A stretch of DNA of 64,000 bases from the NCBI RefSeq assembly GCF_032341175.1, contig NZ_CP135435.1, forward strand, positions 682,001-746,000, given 5' to 3'. Below the pieces are notes generated by a model. It worked only from the letters and a program-made list of their open reading frames with translations. It was not told the origin of the DNA and did no database searches. Of this stretch, positions 33,435-43,073 are shown one piece after another; position 1 is the first letter of the stretch; each line of letters opens with the position of its first letter. A program made the position numbers and the translations under genes. This stretch comes from Bacillus sp. DTU_2020_1000418_1_SI_GHA_SEK_038. GTDB taxonomy: Bacteria > Bacillota > Bacilli > Bacillales > Cytobacillaceae.

Positions 33435-35105
33435 TTATAGCTTGAATGAACTCTTTAAGGAAACAATCCGGTTAAATACAGGCTTTTCAGCCGCTGAATG
33501 CTTTGGATCCACGTTAAAGTAGCCATGACGGAAAAATTGGAATTTATCCTGTGCTTTAACATCCTTCATATTCGGTTCAATAAAGCCTTGAACGATTTCA
33601 AGTGAATTTGGATTTACATAATCCAAAAACGTCTTTTCTTCCCCAGGATTGTCCATTGCTTCAGCTTCCAATTCCGAATCAAGTATTAATGGCTCATATA
33701 AACGAAATTCAGCTGGAAAAGCATGTTTAGCATCAACCCAGTGAAGGGTTCCTTTCACTTTACGTCCTGTAAAGCCTGTCCCGCTTTTTGTTTCAGGATC
33801 ATAAGTGCAGTGAATTTCAATGACCTTGCCTTTCTCATCTTTAATCACATCATTACATTTAATGAAATAAGCATGCTTAAGACGAACTTCATTTCCTGGG
33901 AAGAGGCGGAAATACTTATTCGGCGGATTTTCCATGAAGTCATCCTGTTCAATATAAATTTCTCGAGAGAATGGAATTTGCCGTATACCCATTTCTTCAT
34001 TTTCTGGGTTGATTTCAGCATCAAGCATTTCGACTTGATCTTCTGGATAATTCGTAATCACGACTTTAAGCGGGTTCAATACACCCATAGTTCGCGGTGC
34101 AGTCAGCTTTAAGTCTTCTCTGACAAAATACTCAAGCATAGCCTCATCTACAGCACCAGATCCTTTAGAAATACCAGTTGCTTTAACAAATTCACGTATT
34201 GCGCCTGGAGTAAAGCCTTTTCTTCTTAATCCAGAAATCGTTGGCATCCGTGGATCGTCCCAGCCATCGACAAAGCCCTCGTCCACAAGCTGCTTAAGCT
34301 TTCTTTTACTCATGACTGTATTCGTAATGTTAAGCCGTCCGAATTCAATCTGCTGCGGCTTGCTTTCCATTTCGCATTCTTCAATAAACCAATTATAAAG
34401 CGGACGCTGATCCTCAAATTCAGTCGTACAAATCGAATGAGTGACATCTTCAATCGCATCTTCTAAAGGATGGGCAAAGGAGTACATTGGGTAAATGCAC
34501 CATTTATCGCCTGTATTATGGTGGGCAGTATGTGAGATGCGATAGATGACAGGATCACGCATATTTATATTCGGTGAGGCCATATCAATTTTTGCACGAA
34601 GCACCTTGCTGCCATTTTCGAATTCGCCATTACGCATGCGTTCGAACAAATCTAAGTTTTCCTCTACTGAACGATTGCGATAAGGACTTTCTTTTCCAGG
34701 CTCAGTCAGTGTCCCGCGGTATTCCCGGATTTCTTCCTGGGATAAATCGTCAACATAGGCTTTACCTTTTTTAATAAGGAGAATGGCACGGTTATACATT
34801 TCCTCAAAATAGTCGGAAGCGAAGCGGAGGTCCTCCCACTCATACCCAAGCCACTTTACGTCCTCCTTAATGGAGTCAACATACTCCTTATCTTCTTTTA
34901 ATGGGTTGGTATCATCAAATCGTAAATGTGTTTTTCCGTTAAACTCATCGGCAAGACCAAAGTTAATGACAATGGATTTCGCATGACCGATATGAAGATA
35001 CCCGTTCGGTTCGGGAGGAAAACGAGTAATGATATCTTTATGTTTTCCTGATTCCAAATCCTCGATAATAATATTTTTAATAAAGTTTGACGAATTTTGT
35101 TCCAA
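33435..35105 (-). CDS. glnS: Glutaminyl-tRNA synthetase
   Basis: A 556-residue class I synthetase that charges tRNA-Gln directly. The HIGH region reads [15 protein letters not shown], the KMSKS loop is VMSKRKL, and RFDDTNP and the beta-barrel anticodon domains follow as in E. coli GlnRS. Most Firmicutes lack GlnRS and make Gln-tRNA through GatCAB, so this is likely an acquired gene, although it occurs in several Bacillaceae. The start is TTG (MEQNSS). No T-box leader was found in the 360 bp upstream. It may form an operon with the ASCH gene. Confidence 0.95.
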   Translation of the reverse strand: MEQNSSNFIKNIIIEDLESGKHKDIITRFPPEPNGYLHIGHAKSIVINFGLADEFNGKTHLRFDDTNPLKEDKEYVDSIKEDVKWLGYEWEDLRFASDYFEEMYNRAILLIKKGKAYVDDLSQEEIREYRGTLTEPGKESPYRNRSVEENLDLFERMRNGEFENGSKVLRAKIDMASPNINMRDPVIYRISHTAHHNTGDKWCIYPMYSFAHPLEDAIEDVTHSICTTEFEDQRPLYNWFIEECEMESKPQQIEFGRLNITNTVMSKRKLKQLVDEGFVDGWDDPRMPTISGLRRKGFTPGAIREFVKATGISKGSGAVDEAMLEYFVREDLKLTAPRTMGVLNPLKVVITNYPEDQVEMLDAEINPENEEMGIRQIPFSREIYIEQDDFMENPPNKYFRLFPGNEVRLKHAYFIKCNDVIKDEKGKVIEIHCTYDPETKSGTGFTGRKVKGTLHWVDAKHAFPAEFRLYEPLILDSELEAEAMDNPGEEKTFLDYVNPNSLEIVQGFIEPNMKDVKAQDKFQFFRHGYFNVDPKHSAAEKPVFNRIVSLKSSFKL

Positions 35106-35517
35106 ACCGGTATCAGCCTTTCTATATGTAGGTAGTTAATTCTTATTTTACTGTTATTACCCAAGTAAATCAATCGAAGGGGATAACCATATCCGATTGT
35201 ATGGATATGACATCATGTGAAATTGTAATTATATTGAGTTTTGCTTAGAATGAAAAGAAAAGCGCAGCAAATTGTTTGCAAAATAGGAAATTAGGGTAAT
35301 CAAGTAGGATCCAGGCATTAGGACTTTTGCCCATTATTTAATTTGTTACATAAGAATACAATAATGTAATCAAAATTGAAAATTTGCCATAAAAATATTT
35401 TGTTAGAATAAAAGAATAGGAAAAAAGTAAATAAAGCTACTTAGGCTTTAGCCGTTTCGGCTCGTTTTGATATTAGTTGAAAATATCAAGTATGTAAAAA
35501 TTTTCTGCGGGGGTAGC
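35106..35517. other. Intergenic region, glnS / TPR-GTPase, with two hairpin signals
   Basis: CATATCC (35188-35194) and GGATATG (35203-35209) form a 7-bp inverted repeat that could be an operator for glnS. Near the other end GGCTttAGCC (35444-35453) overlaps AGCCGtttCGGCT (35450-35462) followed by CGTTTT. These two hairpins exclude each other, as in an attenuator, ahead of the GTPase gene. Nothing else is evident. Confidence 0.45.
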
Positions 35518-38238
35518 ATGATGACAATAGATGAACAGTTAATAGGAAAAAGTTATTACAAGATGTTAGTGGAAGGAAAAGAGAATATACATCCCATCAA
35601 GGCATTAGGTGAACTGTATGTGGAGGAGCAAAAGAAAGCGATTTCGGATCTTTCCTTTATTCGGTTTGCTCAAGGGGAGATTTACTTCCAGAATTATGAT
35701 TATGAAACAGCTATTTTTAAATGGGAAAATATTAATAATGAGCTTGAGCCATGGGCAAAGAAGAATATGGCAGATGCTTATTTTGAACTAGAAATTCTCA
35801 CCACAGCGGAGGAATTGTACCGATCAATACAAACAGATTCAGATGTTCTAAAAATGGAAGTGCTTTTACAGCTATTTTCCACCTATGTCGCACTGGGTAA
35901 GCTTGATTTTGCAGTTGAGGCGATAAAAGAGGCTGTTTCTTTTAACCCAGACTATCGGGATGTAACGAGCATCGCTAAAGAGTTTTTTGAAAAGCATCAG
36001 GATTGGAAAAATGCCATTGAGCTTGCTGTTAATGAATCCGTTCGGACTAGAGACCTTGTTTGGTTTGATATTCTGCAGATCTATGTCGAGCAGGGAAAGG
36101 CAAAGAAGGCAGAACCTAATTATTTCAATGAAGCATTAGTCACATTATTTAAGGAGGATTTGGCAAAGTTTGAAAGACTGGCTGTTTCCTTATGGAATCA
36201 TTATCGAAATGGAGACTTATATTTTGCTTGGATTAAAGAATTTAATCACATCCTTCTCCATTTGGAAGGGGGAAGCTCCCATTCATGGAAAGAGCTTTCG
36301 GCCGTGTATTATGATACATATTTCGAATTAATAAATGGGAAGTATTTAATAAGAGAAATTTCACATTTAATTCCGAATCATTTAAGCAACTGGGTGAAAA
36401 TGGCTGATTCTGCCTATTCCTCCATTGCTGCAGCTTCAGCTCTTGCCTGGGGTGAAATTTTCCCTTCAAGCATTGAGCACTCAGCCATCAATTTAGCAGA
36501 GAATAAGATGGGCCAAATGATGCACTACGGCAATGGATTGGAAGATGGATTCGAGCTATTCAAGACCATTGTCTCTTGGGCAAGAAAGAATGGAATAGAG
36601 ATTGGCCACCGATTCCAATGGATGGTGAAGGAGCTTCTAGATCTTAATGCACCTTATCTATTAATTGCAGGAGCCGCTGGCAATGAGAAATCGGATTTTA
36701 TTAATCAATTACTTGGGGAAAGAGTAATTGATGACTCAATTTCAACCACCGTTATGTTCAAGGATGATGCGGCTGTGGAAATACAGGAGATCACAGATGA
36801 AGGAGAAAGGGAAATTTCTCAGTTATCCGATGTCAGCGATAACTTACAGACTGTGATCCTGTATAAAAAGCCTGCGCCGTTTCTTCGCGAAAAGCAGCTT
36901 GCCTTTATTGATACACCTGGGGTAACTGGTCTGAACCGATTCAGAAATGAAGTATTTCAATATTTGCAGCTCGCTGATAGTCTGCTTTTTGTGCTAAATG
37001 CCAATCATGCTTTTACAGAGGAAGAGCTTGAAATTGTCGTGAAAATTCGCGAGCAGGCACCAGATCTTCCTATTCACTTCTTATTAAATGGAATAGATGC
37101 TAATGAATTGGAGCAGGAAGTGATAGACAGAGCCACATCTAAAGTGAATACTTATTTTTCAAAAGCAAGGCTATTTGCTTATTCTGGCCATGATGACCAA
37201 CTTGAGCCTTTAGCTCATTTCTTGGAATCTATCACTAATCACGAGAATCTTGAAGAAAAAAGAACGTCTAAGGTTCAGCATTATATACGTAAGACGATTA
37301 AGTTTCTTCTGGAAAGACGCGTTGAGATGGAGAATGGCTTCATAGAATCGATTAAATGGAATGATGAGATGGTAACCAAATTAACGGGAGCCACTAATCA
37401 ATTACGTGATTTGGAGGAAGATAAGGCCCGAATCATGAAAAGGTCGTTTACGAAGATAAAAGACGAAATCAAGCTGCAGCTAATGGAGGATATTCCTGAG
37501 TTGCTGAAAGAGAGTTCTAATTTGATCCAAGAGGACAGCGACTTTGGGAAGATCCATATTCAGCTGAATACAGAAATGAATAATCGTATTTGCCATCATA
37601 TGGATGAAAAGATTATGCCAAGCTTTCATAAGGTAATTCATCAGTGGATTGACGAGGCGAGTGATGAATTTAGCGGGGCTCAGGAATTCCTGAATGAAAT
37701 GGGTGCGGGCTTCAACGATCTTTATGAGGAAGATAAATTAATTCTTGCATGTGATTTTAAAGTGCTTGATGATTGGCGCAGAGATGCGGAACGGATGACA
37801 AGAGGAAAAGTGCAAATCGAAAATATTAATATATTAAACCGCTTTACTCCATCCCAATTTATTTTAAAGAGTGCAGGAAGATTGCTTGGGGCAATCCAGC
37901 CGAACAATCCAATGCTCCATAACAAATATAAACAATTTATTGAAAATGAGGACTATAGTGAAGTGGCTTCAGAAGTTGCAGATCAATTCTTCCAGCCATT
38001 TGATCTTTTTGAAAAATCGATTGATAGAGATGTTAGCATGTTTTTTAATCCGCCATTTGCTGAACTGCAGGAGACAGTAAATGAATCAGCAGGACTTATT
38101 GAGTCAAGTAAACAGTCTCTGAAGGAAATTAGAGAAAATCCTGAACTATACCGTGATCCGATAACTTTATTCCAGCTTAAGCTCATTCAGCAAGAATGGA
38201 TGACAGATGTCCGAGAAGAGACTTATCAAAACCAGTAA
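35518..38238 (+). CDS. TPR-containing dynamin-like GTPase
   Basis: About 906 residues. The N-terminal third is TPR-like (residues ~30-200: FAQGEIYFQNYDYETAIFKWENI, LQLFSTYVALGKLDFAVEAIKEAVSFNPDY). The centre is a dynamin-type G domain with a degenerate P-loop (GAAGNEKSDFINQLLG, Glu where Gly precedes Lys), a G3 motif FIDTPGVTGLNRF and a weak G4 (LLNGIDAN). The C-terminal third is helical, as in dynamin stalks. The ATG at 35518 has GGGGG 5 bp upstream. Bacterial dynamins remodel membranes; this one may use TPRs for partner binding. It precedes the RsbK-like kinase by 126 bp. Whether it still hydrolyses GTP is uncertain. Confidence 0.82.
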   Translation: MMTIDEQLIGKSYYKMLVEGKENIHPIKALGELYVEEQKKAISDLSFIRFAQGEIYFQNYDYETAIFKWENINNELEPWAKKNMADAYFELEILTTAEELYRSIQTDSDVLKMEVLLQLFSTYVALGKLDFAVEAIKEAVSFNPDYRDVTSIAKEFFEKHQDWKNAIELAVNESVRTRDLVWFDILQIYVEQGKAKKAEPNYFNEALVTLFKEDLAKFERLAVSLWNHYRNGDLYFAWIKEFNHILLHLEGGSSHSWKELSAVYYDTYFELINGKYLIREISHLIPNHLSNWVKMADSAYSSIAAASALAWGEIFPSSIEHSAINLAENKMGQMMHYGNGLEDGFELFKTIVSWARKNGIEIGHRFQWMVKELLDLNAPYLLIAGAAGNEKSDFINQLLGERVIDDSISTTVMFKDDAAVEIQEITDEGEREISQLSDVSDNLQTVILYKKPAPFLREKQLAFIDTPGVTGLNRFRNEVFQYLQLADSLLFVLNANHAFTEEELEIVVKIREQAPDLPIHFLLNGIDANELEQEVIDRATSKVNTYFSKARLFAYSGHDDQLEPLAHFLESITNHENLEEKRTSKVQHYIRKTIKFLLERRVEMENGFIESIKWNDEMVTKLTGATNQLRDLEEDKARIMKRSFTKIKDEIKLQLMEDIPELLKESSNLIQEDSDFGKIHIQLNTEMNNRICHHMDEKIMPSFHKVIHQWIDEASDEFSGAQEFLNEMGAGFNDLYEEDKLILACDFKVLDDWRRDAERMTRGKVQIENINILNRFTPSQFILKSAGRLLGAIQPNNPMLHNKYKQFIENEDYSEVASEVADQFFQPFDLFEKSIDRDVSMFFNPPFAELQETVNESAGLIESSKQSLKEIRENPELYRDPITLFQLKLIQQEWMTDVREETYQNQ

Positions 38239-38250
38239 AAGCAAATAAAT

Positions 38251-38280
38251 GCCGCTCGGCTAGCATTTTAGCCGAACGGC
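38251..38280 (+). terminator. Hairpin after the GTPase gene
   Basis: GCCGCTCGGCTA (38251-38262) pairs with TAGCCGAACGGC (38269-38280). No T-run follows, so it may be a weak terminator or an RNA stabiliser. Confidence 0.5.
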
Positions 38281-38364
38281 CATACATAACGTTATAGCAG
38301 TCATTCTGCACTCATAAATAATTAAACCACTTAAACTTATTTCATCATAAAGGAGGCATATTCA

Positions 38365-41148
38365 TTGAGTTTTAAAAGGAAGCAATATCTAAGCTTAGGC
38401 TTGACTGTATTATTTATGCTTCTATTGATGTTTGTCGTCCTATTTATGGCAAATTTAATAAAAGCGAATATGCTGGAGATTGTGAAGGATCGATACTATA
38501 AAGTGAATCAAGTTACTGAGATTAGAAGGCTCTTTGATCAAACGGATCGCCAACTGTTGCGGATTTTGATTGTTAAAGAAGAAATAAACCCGGAATTGGT
38601 TGAGAATTCTCTAAAAGATAATGAAAAAGGCATTATTTCAGAAATAATTAGTTTAAAATCTACCATTAATACCCCTAAAGGCATAAAGCTTCTAAATGAG
38701 ATCGAAAAAACTTACACCTCTTACAATCAAATGGAGCAGGAATTTATTGCGAAATTTAAAAGCAGCAAGTTTGATGAAATGCAAACTATTTATGATGCAG
38801 AACGAAGCAATCGCGATATGCTTTTACACGACTTAGGAGAATTTATCGAGTATCAGGAATCATTAATGGATGAATCACTGCAAAGTGCTACAAAGACCCA
38901 TGCCCAGCTTGTCATTGTGCTCGTATCAGCTGTTATGCTAGCCCTAGTGATGATTGTCCTTGTTACACTTTCACTCATTCGAACCACAAGTAAGACGATG
39001 GCAAAAATATTAAAGGGGCTTAATCGGATTGACTATAAAAATCTGTCAAAACTCCCGAGGGTGGAAATTCATACAAAAGATGAATTTGGTGAAATCGCAA
39101 AGTCCTTTAATGCCATGGCAGCATCCTTAGAAATCTATAATGAAAAAGAAACAAAATATATTTCAGAAATCACGGAGCAAAATTGGATACAAAGCAATTC
39201 TGCAGACATCATTCATCTGTATAGCCACCATGTCAATATTCATTCCCTCGGTGAAGCTCTCATTCGCCAATTATCCCATGCAATCAATGCCAATCTCGGT
39301 GTTTTCTATGTTAAAGAAACGGAAAACGGAAAGACTGTTTATCGAAAAAAATCTTCCTATGCAGAAGACGGTCAACATGCAGGGAGAGAGTTTTTTTATC
39401 CTGGCGAAGGGCTAGTTGGTCAATGTGCCATTGAAAAGAAGCATATCATTCTAAATGATGTGCCAAGCACGTATAGTCTAATTCATACAGGCCTTGGCAG
39501 CGTGGCACCAAGAAGCATTATGATGGCACCGGTTTTAGTGAAGGATGAAGTCGTAGCCGTTTTGGAGCTGGCAAGCTTAAGCGAGTTTACTTCCACCCAA
39601 TTAAAGCTGATGGAGGAAGTGCTGGATACGCTTGGTATAGCTATTACAAATATATTAAGCAGAATGGAAATTGCTCGTTTATTAGAGGACTCACAGGCAA
39701 AGACAGAAGAGCTGCAAATGCAATCTGAGGAATTGCAGACTCAGTCAGAAGAATTGCAGTCACAATCTGAGGAGCTGCAAACCCAAGCCGAAGAGCTCCG
39801 AATGATTAATGAGCAATTAGAAGAACGCACAAATGATGCAGAGTTGAAGTCAGAGGAATTGAGGTCTGCCAAGGAAGCACTAGAAGAAAAGGCTAGGGAG
39901 CTAATGCAGAGCTCTAAATACAAAACAGAATTTCTTGCCAACATGTCTCATGAGCTCCGTACACCTTTGAATAGCATTCTGCTGCTCTCAGAAATGCTGA
40001 TTGATGATCCGAATCACGGCCTGAATGAAGAACAAGTTGAGTTCACTAAGGTTATTCATTCGTCCGGTCAGGATTTGCTAGACTTAATTAATGATATTCT
40101 TGATCTTTCTAAAGTGGAGGTAGGGAAGCTTGAGATTCACTTTGAGGAAGTGAATATGAATGATTTTGCTAGTCGCTTGGAACGGAGCTTTGTTCCATTC
40201 GCTAAGAAAAAGAATCTTGAATTCTCAGTTACTGAGAGTGCAGGCGTACCGGCGGCAATTTTTACTGATGAACAGCGCCTTCAGCAAATGATAAAAAACT
40301 TACTATCAAATGCCTTTAAATTTACAGATGCCGGGTCTGTTTCTGTTACGTTTGAAAAGGCGGACAGCCATGAGATTTCCAGTTTCCCGCTAGCGAACTG
40401 CTCAGATACTTGGTTAAAGGTGATCGTTTCAGACACAGGAATTGGAATTCCAATAGGAAAGCAGGAAGAGATATTCGAGGCCTTCCAGCAGGTGGATGGA
40501 GCCACAATGAGAAAGTATGGCGGAACAGGGCTGGGATTATCTATAACAAAAGAGTTTGCACAGCTTCTTGGCGGGGTATGTAGAGTAAAGAGTGAAGAAG
40601 GGAAGGGCTCTAGTTTCACTTTATTTATTCCCAGTCTGCCTAATGGGTTACCAAAAAGAGCAGAGGAAACAATGAAAAATGAAGCGGCTTCCGCAAAAGA
40701 TTTAGAATCTATTATTGAAACATCCATTGAAAATCATTCTATTAGTGATCAGGATGAAAGCCCATCATCTACGGTTCTGCAAGGAAAGTCGGTTCTCGTG
40801 GTTGATGATGATCATCGGAATATTTATGTGATAAAAAATGCTCTTGAAAAAGAGGGCATGCATGTTCTAACAGCCGAAAATGGCATGGAGTGTCTAGAGA
40901 CAATTACGAAAGAAGAAATCATTGACATTGTGTTAATGGATATTATGATGCCTGTTATGGATGGCTATGAAACGATGAAAAGAATCCGTGAGCTTGAAGA
41001 ATATCAGAATCTGCCCATTATTGCTTTAACAGCAAAAGCGATGAATTATGACAGAAGAAAATGCATAGAGTCTGGCGCATCAGATTATATCAGCAAGCCG
41101 CTAAAACTAGATCAGCTATTGTCTGCTATGCGTGTATGGTTATCTTAG
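38365..41148 (+). CDS. RsbK-like hybrid sensor histidine kinase (CHASE3-HAMP-GAF-HK-REC)
   Basis: A 927-residue membrane kinase. Two transmembrane helices (residues ~12-34 and ~182-206) enclose a CHASE3-like helical sensor; HAMP (~208-262), a GAF domain (~285-435) and a coiled coil with repeats of S-E-E-L-Q-x-Q (~448-520) follow. The kinase core has the H-box MSHELRTPLNS (His529), G1 DTGIGIP and G2 GTGLGLS; the C-terminal receiver has DVVDDDHRN and the phospho-acceptor Asp859 (VLMDIMMP). This matches RsbK of B. cereus, which activates sigma-B through RsbY. A CheR-type gene follows by 27 bp, as RsbM does. The start is TTG with AAAGGAGG upstream. Confidence 0.88.
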   Translation: MSFKRKQYLSLGLTVLFMLLLMFVVLFMANLIKANMLEIVKDRYYKVNQVTEIRRLFDQTDRQLLRILIVKEEINPELVENSLKDNEKGIISEIISLKSTINTPKGIKLLNEIEKTYTSYNQMEQEFIAKFKSSKFDEMQTIYDAERSNRDMLLHDLGEFIEYQESLMDESLQSATKTHAQLVIVLVSAVMLALVMIVLVTLSLIRTTSKTMAKILKGLNRIDYKNLSKLPRVEIHTKDEFGEIAKSFNAMAASLEIYNEKETKYISEITEQNWIQSNSADIIHLYSHHVNIHSLGEALIRQLSHAINANLGVFYVKETENGKTVYRKKSSYAEDGQHAGREFFYPGEGLVGQCAIEKKHIILNDVPSTYSLIHTGLGSVAPRSIMMAPVLVKDEVVAVLELASLSEFTSTQLKLMEEVLDTLGIAITNILSRMEIARLLEDSQAKTEELQMQSEELQTQSEELQSQSEELQTQAEELRMINEQLEERTNDAELKSEELRSAKEALEEKARELMQSSKYKTEFLANMSHELRTPLNSILLLSEMLIDDPNHGLNEEQVEFTKVIHSSGQDLLDLINDILDLSKVEVGKLEIHFEEVNMNDFASRLERSFVPFAKKKNLEFSVTESAGVPAAIFTDEQRLQQMIKNLLSNAFKFTDAGSVSVTFEKADSHEISSFPLANCSDTWLKVIVSDTGIGIPIGKQEEIFEAFQQVDGATMRKYGGTGLGLSITKEFAQLLGGVCRVKSEEGKGSSFTLFIPSLPNGLPKRAEETMKNEAASAKDLESIIETSIENHSISDQDESPSSTVLQGKSVLVVDDDHRNIYVIKNALEKEGMHVLTAENGMECLETITKEEIIDIVLMDIMMPVMDGYETMKRIRELEEYQNLPIIALTAKAMNYDRRKCIESGASDYISKPLKLDQLLSAMRVWLS

Positions 41149-41175
41149 AAAGTAAAAATATTGGGATGATGAAGA

Positions 41176-41994
41176 ATGTTTAAAGTTAGTAAAGAGGATG
41201 TAGAGCTTGACCTATTGTTATTAGCTATTTTTCGTCTATCAGGCTATGATTTTCGGCAATATATGAGGTCATCGATCAAGAGACGGGTGCAATACCGATT
41301 AACCCAGGAACGTTTATCAAGTATCACCAGTCTAACGGAGAAAGTTATTCATGATGAAGTATATTTAGAAAAAATATTAGGAGATTTTTCGATTAATGTG
41401 ACGGAGATGTTCCGGGACCCTGCCTTCTTCAAGGCATTTAGGAATGAGGTTATTCCATTTCTAAAGGATCTTTCTGAAATTAGAATTTGGCATGCTGGCT
41501 GTTCTACTGGGAAAGAGGTATACTCCATGGCCATTTTGATGGAGGAGGAAGGGCTTGGGCACAAAACAAAAATCTATGCAACCGATATGAATGAAAACGT
41601 CTTAGCTAAAGCAGAGCAAGGTATAATCCCCCTGCGGAAAATGCAGTTATATACGAGGAATTACATGCTTGCAGGGGGCCATAAGTCGTTTTCCGAATAT
41701 TATACGGCTGATTGTGATGCTGCTTATTTAAACCCTGATTTACTGAAAAATGTCGTCTTTGCACAGCATAATTTAGTAACGGACCGATCCTTTAATGAGT
41801 TTCATGTCATCATATGCCGGAATGTCCTTATCTATTTCAATACTGACCTGCAGGGACATGTGCTGCAATTATTTAATGAAAGCCTGGGTCCGAGGGGATT
41901 CCTCGGGCTCGGCAGCAAAGAATCCATTCGTACGGACTATAACTGCTTCGAAGACTTTAACCCAATAGAAAAGTTATTCCGGAAGAAATCATAA
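41176..41994 (+). CDS. CheR-type methyltransferase (RsbM-like)
   Basis: A 272-residue glutamate methyltransferase of the CheR family, with an N-terminal helical domain (FRLSGYDFRQYMRSSIKRRVQYRLTQERLSS), the SAM site WHAGCSTGKEVYSMAILMEEE and FHVIICRNVLIYFN. No chemotaxis gene is nearby. Its place just after the RsbK-like kinase, whose long coiled coil could accept methyl groups, points to the RsbM role known in B. cereus, where methylation tunes RsbK. One oddity: the usual GCSTGEE is GCSTGKE here. A terminator follows. Confidence 0.88.
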   Translation: MFKVSKEDVELDLLLLAIFRLSGYDFRQYMRSSIKRRVQYRLTQERLSSITSLTEKVIHDEVYLEKILGDFSINVTEMFRDPAFFKAFRNEVIPFLKDLSEIRIWHAGCSTGKEVYSMAILMEEEGLGHKTKIYATDMNENVLAKAEQGIIPLRKMQLYTRNYMLAGGHKSFSEYYTADCDAAYLNPDLLKNVVFAQHNLVTDRSFNEFHVIICRNVLIYFNTDLQGHVLQLFNESLGPRGFLGLGSKESIRTDYNCFEDFNPIEKLFRKKS

Positions 41995-42009
41995 CTTTCT
42001 GAATTTCAG

Positions 42010-42044
42010 AGCAGCTTCTTATTTAAGAAGCTGTATTTTTTTTT
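42010..42044 (+). terminator. Terminator after the CheR-type gene
   Basis: CAGCTTCTT (42012-42020) pairs with AAGAAGCTG (42025-42033), followed by TATTTTTTTTT. Confidence 0.88.
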
Positions 42045-42127
42045 ACTATTTTTATGTGCCTTTTCATTGTAATGTTACTTATTTTTTGGTAAATTATTTT
42101 TATGTAACATTAGATAATCAGAGGAAC

Positions 42128-42160
42128 AAAAAAACTTCCAGCAATAGGGAGCTGGAAGTG
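42128..42160 (-). terminator. Terminator after the USP gene
   Basis: ACTTCCAGC (42134-42142) pairs with GCTGGAAGT (42151-42159), with an A-run on the + strand that gives the U-run on the - strand. Confidence 0.85.
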
Positions 42161-42173
42161 TTCGAAATCTTTA

Positions 42174-42863
42174 TTATAAATCGCTGTCTGTATCAAACGG
42201 ATCAGTCATTCTGACATTTTTTAATTCTTTGACAATATCTTCTGTTACAACAACTTGCAGTGTTTCTTTATCCTTCATGAATTTGAAAACACCATTATTG
42301 AAGTCTGTGCCTTGTTCCTTAAAGAAAATCCCTTCAAATTCAACTTCTTTTGTATGAAGGAAGCTTAGGCGATAAAAATCCCCTTCTTTAATTAGGTATG
42401 CGCGAACCCCTTTTTCGAAAAGTCCTTCTTGGTCTCTAAGGGCACGGGAAACAGAAATAATGTGCAGGTCAACAAAAGGAATTTCTCGCAACAAGGAGTT
42501 AATGATAGAGCCCTTAGCTATTTGTTCCCAGCGGCTCTGGGCAGTCTGACCTAGGATAATTTGAGTGATGTGCTTTTCGCGGGCAACCTCTGCAATTACT
42601 TTTGAGACAGGTCTCTTTTCATTATCTTTTAAGATAAATTCCTCTATACGATGATGCTCAGCGATTTGCTGCCATCTCGTAATATAATCGGATTTTTCTG
42701 CATCCAGTTCATCAAAGGGCAGAGGATCAATGGTTAAAATATAGAGTGGGCAATTAAGCATGCTCGCAATTTTACAGCCACGTTGAATAAGACGTTCACC
42801 ATTTGGCCCATAGTATACACAGACGAGGATGCTTTCGTCCATACGTCCCTTTACTTTTTTCAT
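42174..42863 (-). CDS. KdpD-type universal stress protein, stand-alone
   Basis: About 229 residues. The first 150 form a USP domain of the kind embedded in KdpD sensor kinases: ILVCVYYGPNGERLIQRGCKIASMLNCPLYILTIDPL, then ITQIILGQTAQSRWEQIAKGSIINSLLREIPFVDLHIIS, with the SRW..GS run of the nucleotide-binding site. The C-terminal ~80 residues look like a small beta-rich extension. I chose the second ATG (42863), 8 bp from GAGGTG. It is divergent from the mrp operon, so a role in sensing Na+/K+ or pH for that antiporter is a fair guess, though not shown by sequence. Confidence 0.82.
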   Translation of the reverse strand: MKKVKGRMDESILVCVYYGPNGERLIQRGCKIASMLNCPLYILTIDPLPFDELDAEKSDYITRWQQIAEHHRIEEFILKDNEKRPVSKVIAEVAREKHITQIILGQTAQSRWEQIAKGSIINSLLREIPFVDLHIISVSRALRDQEGLFEKGVRAYLIKEGDFYRLSFLHTKEVEFEGIFFKEQGTDFNNGVFKFMKDKETLQVVVTEDIVKELKNVRMTDPFDTDSDL

Positions 42864-43073
42864 TTTCATTTCACCTCGTGTTAGATGCGTTTAACAGAAA
42901 TTAGATTCAATTAAACTATGTTTGAATATATATCATGCCTCTGTATTAAGTCAATCTATTTCCATTATTTATATATAAAGTAGATTGTCAAAGACTAAAA
43001 ATGAATGAAGAAACAAACATTAATAGAAATTGGTATTTGAAACATTTAATCTTTGTTAGGAGGGGATCTAATT

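Noticed and set aside
35106..35300. T-box leader for glnS
   Set aside because: The AGGGTGGNACCGCG core was not found on the - strand.
41176..41994. Chemotaxis role for the CheR-type gene
   Set aside because: No che, mcp or flagellar gene is near; adjacency to the RsbK-like kinase favours the RsbM role.
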